Source of the DNA: Acephala macrosclerotiorum
Lineage: Eukaryota > Ascomycota > Leotiomycetes > Helotiales > Mollisiaceae
Length of the DNA: 18,934 nucleotides
Assembly (NCBI GenBank): GCA_014904845.1
Contig: MU119696.1
Location: 7,532 to 26,465 of the forward strand
Direction: 5' to 3'
The notes beneath the pieces are model-generated. The model had not been told where the DNA came from and did no database searches. It worked only from the letters and a program-made list of their open reading frames with translations. Shown piece after piece: positions 10,396 to 18,934 of this stretch. Each line of letters starts with the position of its first letter. Position 1 is the stretch's first letter. The position numbers and the translations under genes were made by a program.

Positions 10396-13300
10396 AAAAA
10401 ATCTTAAAAAAATCGAATTTATTGTCGTACATTTTTAATAATAATAATATTAACGTTCAAAATTTTAATAAAACGATTATTAATAAATTCTACGAAAAAT
10501 TACTAATAAATACAATAATAATAAATACAATAACAATAAATAAATCGAGAAACAAAATTTAAAATATACAAAAAAATTTTTAATAAAAAATAAAAATAAA
10601 AATAAAATATTTAAAAATCGAATTATAATAATAAATTTTATAAAACGTTTAAAACGAAAAATAAAAAAAAATAAACGTAAATTAATCGAAAAATAAAATT
10701 TTAAAATAATAATTTAACGCTAAAAATAATAATTTTATTAACGAAATTTTACTATAAAAACTTTTTAAAAATATAATATCGTTTTCAAAAATTCAAAAAA
10801 AAAAAAAAATAACTATTAATACTTTGAAAATATTAAATTTTATTATAATAATTATTAATTAATAATAAAAAAATAATATTTATTATTTGATTTTAATAAA
10901 TATTAAAATTATTATAATAAAAAAATATTAAAAATCGTTAATTTTATAAAAGAATTTTTTTAAAGTTTTTATAAAATATTTAAAAAAACGAATTAATTTG
11001 TTTTTATTATTAAAAATTTTATAATATTTGAAATTAATCTCGTAAAAATCGATTTTTCGTTATTAATTAAAAGAAAATATATTATTATTATTTTTAAATT
11101 ATATTTCAATTTATTTGAATTAAGTAATTTAAATAAAAAATACGAAATATTAAATAATAAAACGTAATATTATATTATTTTTATATATATAATTTGAGAT
11201 TTTAATAATATTATTATAAATATCGAAAATTTTTAATTATTTATTATTATTAAATAAAATTTCGAATTCGTTAAAGTAATAATTATAAAAATAAAAATTG
11301 AATACGAAATCGAATATGAGAATTTTTTTTTTTTATAAACAATATAAAAAAGATTTTTTTGAAATAATTATTCGTTATTATAATAAAAATACAAATTGAA
11401 TATAAAAATAATAATTCGTAAAATAACGTATTTTAAAATTTTAAAGATTTCTATTTTATTTATACGATTATAATTATTTTTTTTTAAAAAATTTATTTGT
11501 ATTAAACTATTAAAAATCGTTATATTCGTATATATTTTTAAATTGAAAAAATATTAAAAAAAAAATATAATACGAGAAATTAAATATTAATACTATTAAA
11601 AAATAATATAATATTAAAACTCGCAAACAATTTTTATATTTTAATAAATTTATTTTTATTTTTAATATTACTTTATATAAAATAAATACGATTAAAATAA
11701 GTATTATTAGTTCAAAAAGACATACAAATAAAACAATATAAAAAACGAAATTATTTTTTTCGATTTTTTATAAAACGTTTTTTTCTTTTGATAAAAAAGA
11801 AAATAAACGAGATTTTGAATAAAAAAATTTTTAACGAAAAAATAAAAAAGTATTTTTTTGTAATAATATTATTATTTTTAAACGTAAATATTAAAAAAAA
11901 ATATTTAAAAAACGATATAAAATATTAATTATTTTATTGTATTAAAAAAAAAAAAAATCGAAAAATTTGCGAATATAAAAACGAAAAAAAAAATCGAATA
12001 AAAAAAATAATTTTATCGTTAAATAATTTCAATTTAAAATTATTTAATATAAACGTTAATACGATATATAAATTTAAATTTAAAAAAGTACAATTTATTG
12101 ATTTAATCGATAAAATTGAAAAGATTTTCAAAAAATAAAAAAATTAATTCGAATAATTTAAAATGTAAAAAATATTTTAAAAATATATTAAAAAATATAT
12201 AAAATATTTATTATTACGAATTATTTCAATATTAAAAAAATTATAATTTATTTTTAAACGATTAATATTTCTATTTATCGAAAATTGATTATAAAAATTT
12301 TAAAAAAAAATATTTAATAAAATAATATTTAATCGTAAAAAAATAATAATATTTAATTAAAAAGAAATTTTTAAGATTTATAAAAATATTAATTCGTTTA
12401 TTCGTATTAAAACAATTTAATATACGACGTAATAAAAAAAAAGTTTTTATTACTTTAAAATTTTATTTTCGATTATAATAAAAATATTTTAAAAACGATT
12501 TAATCGTAAAATACTTGAAAAAAATAATAATTTTTATTGAAATTTATAATTTTTAATCGCGAAAAAAACTATTAAAATTTATCGATTAATTAATACGATT
12601 ATAAAAATAAATTTAATTATTTTAAAAAACGTTAATATATTTTTTTCTATAAATAAATTTTTTGAAAAATTTATTAAATATTTTTATATTTTTTTAATAA
12701 ATTTTTTTTTTAAATACAATTAATTTATATTAAACGTTTGAAATAAAAATATAATTATTTTTATAATTCTATTAAAACTTTTACGAATAATAATATTGTT
12801 TTAAAAAATAATTAATTTTTTAATTTAATTCGTTTGAATTATTATAATAATTTTAAAAAACGTATTTTTTAAAATTGTAATACTATTTCTAAATAACGAA
12901 AAAATTAAAAAATTTTATACGAATTATAATAACGAGTTAATATTTTTAAAAATTCGTCGATTCGTTTTTGAATATATTTAAAATTTGAATAAAATATTAA
13001 ATCGAATTAAAAAAATTTAAATTTATATAAAATTCAAATTACAATTTTATTAAAATAAAATAATTATTATTAATTTTATTTATAATTTTAAAAAATATTC
13101 TTTTGAAAGTATAAAAATTATTAAAATTTTAAAATAAATTAAATATAATAATATTTTTTAAAATTAAAATTTTTATTGAAATTTGTATTTATTATAAAAT
13201 ATAAATTTAATATTTTAATATTATTATCGAATTATTATATCGATTAATTAAAAAAAACGAATTTTTCGAATAAAAAAAAAAAATATAAAATCGTTATAAT

Positions 13301-13560
13301 ATTTTTATAAAATAAATTTATAATAGTTTTAGTATTTTATAAAATTTATTATTATTTTATTAATAAATAAAAAATAATTATTTTAAATATTAATATTAAT
13401 TAATAAAAATATAAAAAAATATGCGATTAATATAATAATAAAAAATAAAAATAATTAATTTTATACGAATTAAAATTTTAGAATATTATTAAACGAAATT
13501 AAAATGCGATAAAAAGAAAATATTGAAAAATTTTAAAAAATTTTTACAAATTACGATTTT
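10396..13560. other. AT-rich RIP-type block, no gene
   Basis: Over 3 kb of A-rich sequence with no supportable gene. The 65-codon minus-strand open stretch at 11934-12131 is low-complexity (Phe/Ile/Leu-rich) and is treated as chance. The stretch 10505-10533 holds two tandem copies of AATAAATACAATAA (15-bp period). The remainder is irregular A/T tracts with isolated CpG. Confidence 0.7.
10505..10533. repeat. Tandem duplication, 15-bp period
   Basis: AATAAATACAATAA occurs at 10505-10518 and 10520-10533, followed by a third degenerate unit (CAATAAATAAA). This is a local microsatellite-like duplication. Confidence 0.55.
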
Positions 13561-14579
13561 AATTATATAGCGTTTATTTCATTTTTGAAACGAACGTTAA
13601 TATATTCGTCGTTTAATTGAATTGAATAATAATAAATTTTTTTAATATTTTAATTATTTATTAATTCGTTTAAATACAATTGTTCGATTTTGAAATTAAA
13701 TATATTAAAAAAAGTATTTATATTACTATAAACGAATTATTTAAAAAATCGCGAACAGAAAACAATAATTCAAAAAAAAAAACAAATATTAATAAGTTTA
13801 TTATAATCGAATTTAATTGTATTAAAATAATTTTAATTTCGATTAAAAAACATAAAATTAATCGAAAAATTAAAAATAAATCGTTTATAATTAAAAGTAA
13901 ATACGTAAAACGAGAATATTTATTTGAATTATTAAATTAAATTTAAAGAAATTTTTTTAAATTCAATATTTTTAATTTTTAATTTTTGATATTAATTATA
14001 TTTTTTATATATATTATATTAATTACTTTTTTTAAAATCAATAAATTATTAAATAATAATAATAATAATATTATTATTTTTTTTTTTGATAATAATTATT
14101 CGAATTATTTTCAAAATATTATTTAGTATTTAACAATTTTAAAACGATTAAAATAATTTTCGAAAATAGAATTTCGTAAATTAATTCGAAAATTTATCGA
14201 TTACAATATTCGAAATAAAATATTATAAAAAAATATTATTAAGTTTTATTTATTTCGATTTATTTTAAACGATTTAAAATAATATATAATAATTATAATT
14301 GAATTATATAATAAATTCGAATATATTAAAAAGAAAAATATTTATTATCGAGTAATTAATCAATATTATTAAAAAAAATATTATAGAAACATTCGAGATT
14401 TTATAGTAAATTATAATAATTATTAATATAAAAACCAAAAAAAATACGAAAAAGTTTTATATTTTTAAAAAGTAATTTTATTATTTTATTACATTGAAAT
14501 AAATATAATTAAATTCTCGTAATATAAAATATTCGATAGTTTGATTATAATACGAAATAATTTTTTCGATTAAATTAAA
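13561..14579. other. AT-rich block with an uninterpretable 86-codon open stretch
   Basis: The first 60 bases (13561-13625) are slightly less mutated (AGCGTTTATTTC, GAAACGAACG). From 13680 to 13940 the plus strand is open for 86 codons starting at TTG. The product is Lys/Ile/Asn-rich with a basic middle part. I could not identify it, and a stretch of this length is only marginally longer than AT-rich DNA gives by chance. It might be the remnant of a transposase or retroelement frame. The rest, including an (AAT)n microsatellite at 14052-14070, holds nothing recognisable. Confidence 0.45.
14052..14070. repeat. (AAT)n microsatellite
   Basis: Six consecutive AAT units are followed directly by TTATTATT, so the repeat can fold back on itself. 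Confidence 0.7.
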
Positions 14580-14786
14580 ATGAAATTAATAAAAAATTCG
14601 ATTTTTAAAAAAATTATTAAATTTATTTACAATAATATTATTTGTAAATATAATGTTTTTAATCATATAAAATTAAACGAAAAATTCGAATTCAAAAAAA
14701 TTATTATTAAAAAATTAAATAAATTCGAAATTAAACAAATTATTATTTTCGTATATAATTTGAAAATAAATAAAATAATTGAATAA
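14580..14786 (+). pseudogene. Possible N-terminal relic of a pogo/Fot1-type transposase
   Basis: An ATG-started open stretch of 68 codons ends at TAA. Residues 17-35 (YNNIICKYNVFNHIKLNEK) can be read as a mutated psq-type helix-turn-helix of the form YxxIAxxYxVxxxTLxxR, if I stands for A or T and F for S or P after C-to-T and G-to-A changes. Residues 46-61 (LNKFEIKQIIIFVYNL) resemble the start of the CENP-B-type DNA-binding domain, LTxxEExxLVxxIxxL. The two motifs lie in the right order, as in fungal pogo/Fot1 transposases, although the gap between them is a little short. Downstream (14787-15820) I found no DDE catalytic signature, and the usual protein of some 500 residues is absent. The resemblance is by eye only and could be chance. 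Confidence 0.22.
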
Positions 14787-15820
14787 AAATATTAATTTAT
14801 TATTATTATATTGATTACTTTAACGAAAAAAAGCAAAAAAAGTTGATTAGAATATTTATTAATTGTTTTTTTTGTAAATCGAACGATTATTTATAAATTA
14901 ATTAAATATATATTATTTTATATAATTTATAATAAAAGAATTGTTTTATTTATTAAAATTCGATTTTTTATTTGAAAAACTTTTAATTAAAACGAAATAT
15001 ATAATCGAGTAAATTTTTTTAAATTGAGAATTAAATAAATTGAAATACGAAACGAGAATATAAAAAAATTAAAATTAAAAAAAATGTAATTGTAAATAAA
15101 ATCAAATATATTTCGACGTTTATTATTAAATACGAAAAAAATTAATTCGAAAAAAAAATTTCGTTTTAATATATAATATTAAATTTATTAATTAAAATAT
15201 ATTTAAAAATATTAAATTATTATACAAATAATTAAATTTATATTGAATTTATTAAACAAATTAATTAAAAAAAAATTATTTACTCGAAAAAATAAACGAA
15301 ATAATAATTTGAAAATTATATACTAGAAATTATTTGAAAAAGTTTATTAAAAAAAATAAATATTAAAATTTTTTAAATAATAATAAAAATAAAAATATTA
15401 TTAAATTTATTGATTTTAATAATAATAAAAATATAAATACAAAAAAAAAATAATTAAAAAATTTCGTAATAAGTAAAATTGAGAAAAATTGAGAAAAAAA
15501 TTAAAATTATAATTTGTATTTTTGAATTTAATAAGATTAAAAAAAATAAATATATACGATTTTTTAAAAATTAAATAAATAAAAAAAACTCGTTAAATTT
15601 TAAAATAATAATAATTTTTTAATTGAAAATTTTTTTTTTTTTTTTTATTTATAATAGTTTTATTTTTTTATTGATTTTCTTTAGAATATTTTTATTTATT
15701 TTAATAAATTTTATTTACGTTTTAAAAATTCTATTTTTTTTTATTATCATCGAAATGATTTTATTATATAAAAAAATAAAATTGTATTATTTTTTTTTTA
15801 TCGAAAAAAATATTTTTTAT
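14787..15820. other. AT-rich, purine-biased block, no gene
   Basis: The plus strand is A- and G-biased here (15001-15060: 8 G, 3 C; 15421-15540: 9 G, 2 C), as in 8161-8400. If the preceding open stretch is a transposase start, the rest of that gene should lie here, but stops occur in every frame and no catalytic motif could be traced. The open stretch 15623-15823 encodes almost only Phe, Ile, Leu and Lys from T-tracts and is rejected as a gene. Confidence 0.6.
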
Positions 15821-15888
15821 TAGTCGTTTTATCGAAAGACACGTGCGCTAATAGTATTATTAGTAAGTCAATAATAGATTAATCGATT

Positions 15889-15967
15889 ACTAGTACTATC
15901 GACTATTTTGACCTAGTACTAATAATGCTAGCTCGGTGCCAATAGTACTAAAGTATTACTAATAATA
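15889..15967. repeat. Cluster of TAGTACTA palindromes
   Basis: The self-complementary octamer TAGTACTA occurs exactly at 15891-15898, 15914-15921 and 15943-15950, with related forms at 15849-15859 (TAATAGTATTA) and 15955-15967 (TATTACTAATAAT). The phrase ATCGACT follows two of the units (about 15898 and 15967). This is either a degenerate tandem array or a cluster of protein-binding sites such as those in subterminal transposon regions. Only one other exact copy was noticed in the window (10385-10392). Confidence 0.5.
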
Positions 15968-15992
15968 TCGACTTACGATTAAATATTTAAAT

Positions 15993-16046
15993 ATTTGAAA
16001 CTTATAATTTATAGTATTTATTTAATTTATTATAAGAGTTTCAAAT
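15993..16046. repeat. 15-bp hairpin in the spared island
   Basis: ATTTGAAACTTATAA (15993-16007) pairs with TTATAAGAGTTTCAAAT (16030-16046) over 15 base pairs with a two-base bulge (GA) in the right arm and a 22-base loop. The GAAAC/GTTTC part makes it more specific than the A/T pairings common elsewhere. It could be a structured RNA remnant or a transposon subterminal repeat. Confidence 0.5.
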
Positions 16047-16203
16047 AAATCTATCGAATACGTATTAAAATATTAAATTGCAAAGTTGAAAACTATTAAA
16101 TTTTAATATTATTTATTAAAAGACTAGTAATCGCGCTTTATTCGATCAATAGATTTTAACCGTTTTATAAATTATATAAATAGATAAAAATAAAAATTAA
16201 AAA

Positions 16204-16542
16204 TATTAACGCTACTTAGAATTTGATCGTAAAATCGATCGATTCAAGTAAAGTTTACGCGCGAAGAAAAACCGATCTAGTATACGAGTAATTGCACAAA
16301 CTGTTCGATATTAAAAGTTTAAATTGAAACACTTAAAAATTGAGCGATTCAATTGATTAAATGTGACTATATAAAGATTGCGCACAGTCGTTTACAATCG
16401 CCGAGAATCGAGAATTTTAATATTTTTATAAACTTAGATCTATTTATTAATCGACTATTATTAAGCGCTAAAGTTTTAAATATACAATTATTGCGTAATG
16501 CGCGCTATTAGTAAACCGCTAATACTATTAATAATCAATTAA
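16204..16542 (+). pseudogene. Possible broken transposase-like frame (helix-turn-helix region)
   Basis: The plus frame containing 16261-16263 (GCG) reads AKKNRSSIRVIAQTVRY, a stop, then KFKLKHLKIERFN, later RLRTVVYNRRESRIL, and ends in MRAISKPLILLIIN before TAA at 16540-16542. The order IRxIAxxxxY, a basic stretch, then RRESRIL is reminiscent of the N-terminal paired helix-turn-helix of Tc1/mariner-like transposases. About nine stops interrupt it, which is no fewer than chance would give, and the expected GRP linker box is not evident. Several stops are TAA or TGA and could derive from CAA, CGA or TGG by C-to-T or G-to-A change. The frame ends exactly where the island ends, so any catalytic part is gone. 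This is a weak call. Confidence 0.15.
16368..16376 (+). promoter_or_regulatory. TATA-box-like TATATAAAG
   Basis: A canonical TATATAAAG occurs in a locally GC-richer context (preceded by ATGTGAC, followed by ATTGCGCACAGTCG), where a TATA word is less trivial than in the rest of the window. A start site would be expected about 30 bases downstream near 16400. The first ATG after that (16498) opens only 14 codons. It may be the promoter of a solo LTR or of a lost gene. It conflicts with reading the same segment as coding. Confidence 0.2.
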
Positions 16543-16749
16543 TATATAAAAATTTTTTTTAATATTTTTTTAGAAAATTTTAAAAAATTTTGATTTTTAA
16601 AATTTATAAAAATTTTTTTTTAATATATTCAAATATTTTCAAATATATTTCGATATATTTAAATGTATTTCGATTATATTTAATTGTATTTAAATTGTAT
16701 AAACGTTTATTAATATAATATTTATTATAATTTATAAAAAAAAAAATTT

Positions 16750-16751
<2 letters not shown>

Positions 16752-16780
<29 letters not shown>
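16752..16780 (+). repeat. Run of 29 T
   Basis: An uninterrupted run of 29 thymines, the longest homopolymer in the window, is followed by further T-tracts broken by single A. It could be the fossil poly(A) tail of a minus-strand retroposon or a slippage product. Confidence 0.8.
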
Positions 16781-16782
<2 letters not shown>

Positions 16783-17820
16783 TTTTATTTTTTTTATTAT
16801 TTTAAAATTTTTATTATTTTTTTTAATATTATTTATTTATTTTTTTATTTTTTTAAATTTTAATTTGTATTATTTTATATACAAATAATTTTATTAATCG
16901 AATATATTTTATTTATTTAAATACTTTATAATAATTTTTTTTATAAAAACAATTTATAAATATTTATTTTATTTATTTTTTTTTTTTAAAAATTTATTTA
17001 ATATATTTTATAAAAAATCAATATACAATTATATATTTAAAACTTTTAAAATTTTTTATTTGAAATTAATATTACAATATTTTAATTATATATATTAATA
17101 CGTTTTAAAAACAAATAAATTTCGTAATTTTTAATTATTTAAACGTAAAAATATTTGTTTACTTTTTTTATATAATTTTTTTATAAATATAAAAGTTTAT
17201 AATTTTTTTCGATTTTATTAATAAATTTTTTCTTTTTAAATTTACTCGTTTTTTATTTTTAAAATTCGATCAATTTATTATATTGTTTTTTTACGTATAA
17301 ATTTTATAATTTTAATTTTTATTTTCGAAATTTTTATAATATTATTATTATATCTCAAAAAAATATTTTATTAAATCTCGAAAATACGAATTTCACGTAG
17401 AAAAAACGAAATAAAAATAATTATAATACGTTTATATAAATCGTATAATACGATCTCAATAATTTATAAAAAATTATTAATAAATTATTATTTGAAAAAA
17501 AGTAATCGCAATTAATAATATTAATAATAAATTTATAAAAATTAAAAACGTAATAAAAAAAATTTTAATTAAATAAAAAAAAAAAATTAAAAATAATATT
17601 ATTTTAAAATTTTTTAAAATTTTTTTAAAATAAATAAAATTAAAAAATCGTATATCGCGTTTTAATAAACTCGATTTAATTTAATTAAAATTTTTAATAA
17701 TATATTTAAATAATATAATCAAAAAAAAATTTAAATTTAAATATTTTAATAATTTATTAAAAATTTTATTAATAGATTTTATAGTAAATATATATATTAA
17801 AAATTCGAATAAATATTTTA

Positions 17821-17843
17821 TATAAAACGTTTTACGTTTTATA
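17821..17843. repeat. Perfect 10-bp hairpin, TATAAAACGT
   Basis: TATAAAACGT (17821-17830), a TTT loop, and ACGTTTTATA (17834-17843) form a perfect stem-loop. No function can be assigned. Confidence 0.6.
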
Positions 17844-18200
17844 AAATTATTAAAATTATTAATATAATTATTATTAAAAAAAAAAAACTTATAATATATT
17901 ATTTATAAAAATATTTTTTAATTTATCAATTATAAAAAAACGTTAATATATTTAAAAAATACAAATAATAATTTAATAATTATAAATTTAAATAAAATAA
18001 ATTTAAAAAAATTATATATATTTTTTTTTTATAAACTTTTAATAATTAAAATATATATTAAAAAACTTTTTTCGATTTTTACAAATAAATTTAAAAAATA
18101 ATCAATTATTATTATTAATAATATAAATATTTAAAATATTAAATTTTTAAAAATTATTAATATTAATATTTTATTTTTTTAATTAATTTTATTAACTAGT

Positions 18201-18249
18201 AATAATAATAATAATAATAATAACAATAATAATAATATTATTATTATTA
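18201..18249. repeat. (AAT)n/(ATT)n microsatellite, self-complementary
   Basis: AAT units run from 18201 with one interruption (AAC at about 18222-18224) and invert to ATT units at about 18236-18249. The array is bounded by ACTAGT (18195-18200) on the left and TTAG on the right, so the whole can fold as a hairpin. Confidence 0.75.
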
Positions 18250-18295
18250 GTTTTTTTATATAAAATTTTATATATTTTTAAATTTTTTAAATTTT

Positions 18296-18345
18296 TTAAT
18301 ACTAGTAATTATTAGTAACGATTGATCGAATACACGTAAGACTTT
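18296..18345. other. Small spared patch with ACTAGT and CACGTA
   Basis: ACTAGTAATTATTAGTAACG is followed by ATTGATCGAATA (18321-18332) and CACGTAAG. The twelve bases ATTGATCGAATA are the exact reverse complement of 16139-16150 in the spared island, and both copies lie 16-20 bases after an ACTAGTAA (16123-16130 and 18301-18308). This may be a relic of the same repeat family. No coding content. Confidence 0.4.
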
Positions 18346-18934
18346 TTTTAGATTTTAATATGTGTATTTATTTATAATTGATTCAAATTATTTAAAAAAC
18401 GAAATTCGAAATATAAGAATTTTACTTTGAAAATAAAAATAAAATAATATTAATTATATGCGATTTCGAATCGCATGTAAATATTATGTAATATTTATTT
18501 TAATATTAATAATATTTTTTTTGTAATAAAAATATTATTGTTTTTAATAATCTAAATAAATAAAATTATATTTTTTTTATTATACGTTATAAATATATAA
18601 AATTCGTTGATTTTAATACAAATAAAAATATTAAAAAAATGGAAATTATATAATTAAATACTAAAAATAGTATTAATTTATTAATATCGTTTTTAAAATT
18701 CGTTGAAATTTATAAATTTCAAATTTAAAAAAAAAATTTATTTTTAATTTGAAATTTTAAATAATTATAATATTAAAAATAAATATTTTTTTATTTATTT
18801 TTTTTATTTATTTATTTATTTTTTATTTTTTTTTTTTTTTTCAATTTATTTTTTTATTCGTACTTTAAAACAATTAATATTTAAAAACTTTTTTAAAATT
18901 TTATTAAAAATTAATTTTATTATAATATTTATCG
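18346..18934. other. AT-rich RIP-type block, no gene
   Basis: Nothing codes here. A CpG-containing near-palindrome lies at 18458-18476, and the last 200 bases are dominated by T-tracts with TTTATTTATT slippage. Confidence 0.7.
18458..18476. repeat. Palindrome ATGCGATT / AATCGCAT
   Basis: ATGCGATT (18458-18465) and AATCGCAT (18469-18476) are perfect reverse complements separated by TCG. GC steps are rare here, so an 8-bp match including GCG is notable. It may be a protein-binding site or a chance survivor. Confidence 0.5.

Larger units (their letters stand above)
15821..16542. other. Spared GC-richer island, about 700 bp
   Basis: G+C rises abruptly to about 32% over 15841-15960 and about 33% on lines 16261-16320 and 16381-16440, against about 10% outside. 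CA, TG, GG and CC steps reappear, so RIP has largely missed this segment. It starts near a CACGTG (15840-15845) followed by GCGCTAATAGTATTATTAG and ends near CGCTAATACTATTAATAATC. The word TAATAGTATTA at 15849-15859 is repeated in inverse orientation near 16519-16529, so the island could be bounded by short degenerate inverted ends. Inside are a TAGTACTA cluster, a hairpin, a TATA-like box and a possible helix-turn-helix relic. It may be a single-copy transposon fragment, a solo LTR, or unique host DNA. No complete gene is present. Confidence 0.6.
16543..18194. other. AT-rich RIP-type block with homopolymer tracts
   Basis: The transition from the island is abrupt. The first 200 bases include a direct repeat of TATAAAAA followed by T8-9 and AATAT (16546-16565 and 16606-16626) and loose tandem units of the form TATTTCGATATATTTAAA (16640-16700). 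Further on are the long T run and a perfect hairpin, listed separately, and a CACGTA at 17394-17399. No gene, RNA or organised element is visible in the remainder. Confidence 0.65.

Noticed and set aside
11934..12131. 65-codon open stretch on the minus strand
   Set aside because: Low-complexity Phe/Ile/Leu product from A/T tracts, with a length within chance expectation.
13680..13940. 86-codon open stretch on the plus strand, considered as a transposase C-terminus
   Set aside because: TTG start, Lys/Ile/Asn-rich, no motif secure enough to name. Described only as part of the block.
15623..15823. 66-codon open stretch rich in Phe
   Set aside because: It is produced by T-tracts. A string of hydrophobic residues in such DNA is not evidence of a membrane protein.
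16290..16325. tRNA-like B box (CTGTTCGATATT)
   Set aside because: No flanking T-stem complementarity, A box or acceptor stem could be found.
18201..18249. CRISPR or telomere-type array
   Set aside because: It is a plain AAT/ATT microsatellite without spacers or a TTAGGG-type unit.
1..18934. Mitochondrial, apicoplast or Plasmodium-type AT-rich DNA
   Set aside because: No organellar genes or rRNA are present, and the strong CpG excess with CpA loss is a RIP signature. Plasmodium intergenic DNA does not show such an excess.

Overview
This 18.9 kb window is extremely AT-rich (about 10-12% G+C over most of its length by hand count) and contains no intact gene that I can support. The base pattern is that of a saturated RIP (repeat-induced point mutation) block in a filamentous ascomycete (Pezizomycotina). 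Most surviving cytosines sit in CpG, while CpA, CpT and CpC have largely become TpA, TpT and TpC on both strands. In a hand count of 14581-14880, about 13 C remain in 300 bases and 7 are followed by G, where under 1 would be expected from base composition. Species cannot be read from the window. The tracts fit an AT-isochore, a subtelomeric block or a centromere-like heterochromatin block made of mutated transposon remains.

Layout: 1-3570 is featureless AT-rich sequence. A short GC-richer patch lies at 3571-3640, followed by more AT-rich DNA. A sharp patch of about 42% G+C sits at 5401-5460. The clearest structure is at 7047-7910: about 180 bp inverted arms, roughly 90% identical and differing mostly by transitions, flank a spacer of about 500 bp that holds a GC-clamped hairpin. 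I read it as a decayed MITE or foldback-type transposon. From 7911 to about 15820 the sequence is again mutated AT-rich DNA, with a partly spared zone at 9940-10395, a few microsatellites and small hairpins, and one open stretch (14580-14786) that may be the DNA-binding end of a pogo/Fot1-type transposase.

The largest departure from the background is 15821-16542, about 700 bp at roughly 25-35% G+C. It carries a cluster of TAGTACTA palindromes, a long hairpin, a TATA-like box and one reading frame with weak resemblance to a transposase helix-turn-helix, interrupted by stops. After 16542 the sequence drops abruptly back to AT-only DNA with a run of 29 T, an AAT microsatellite (18201-18249) and a last small spared patch near 18296-18345.

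No rRNA, tRNA, CRISPR array or telomere repeat was seen. I found no new biological system. The best leads are the inverted-repeat element and the spared island.
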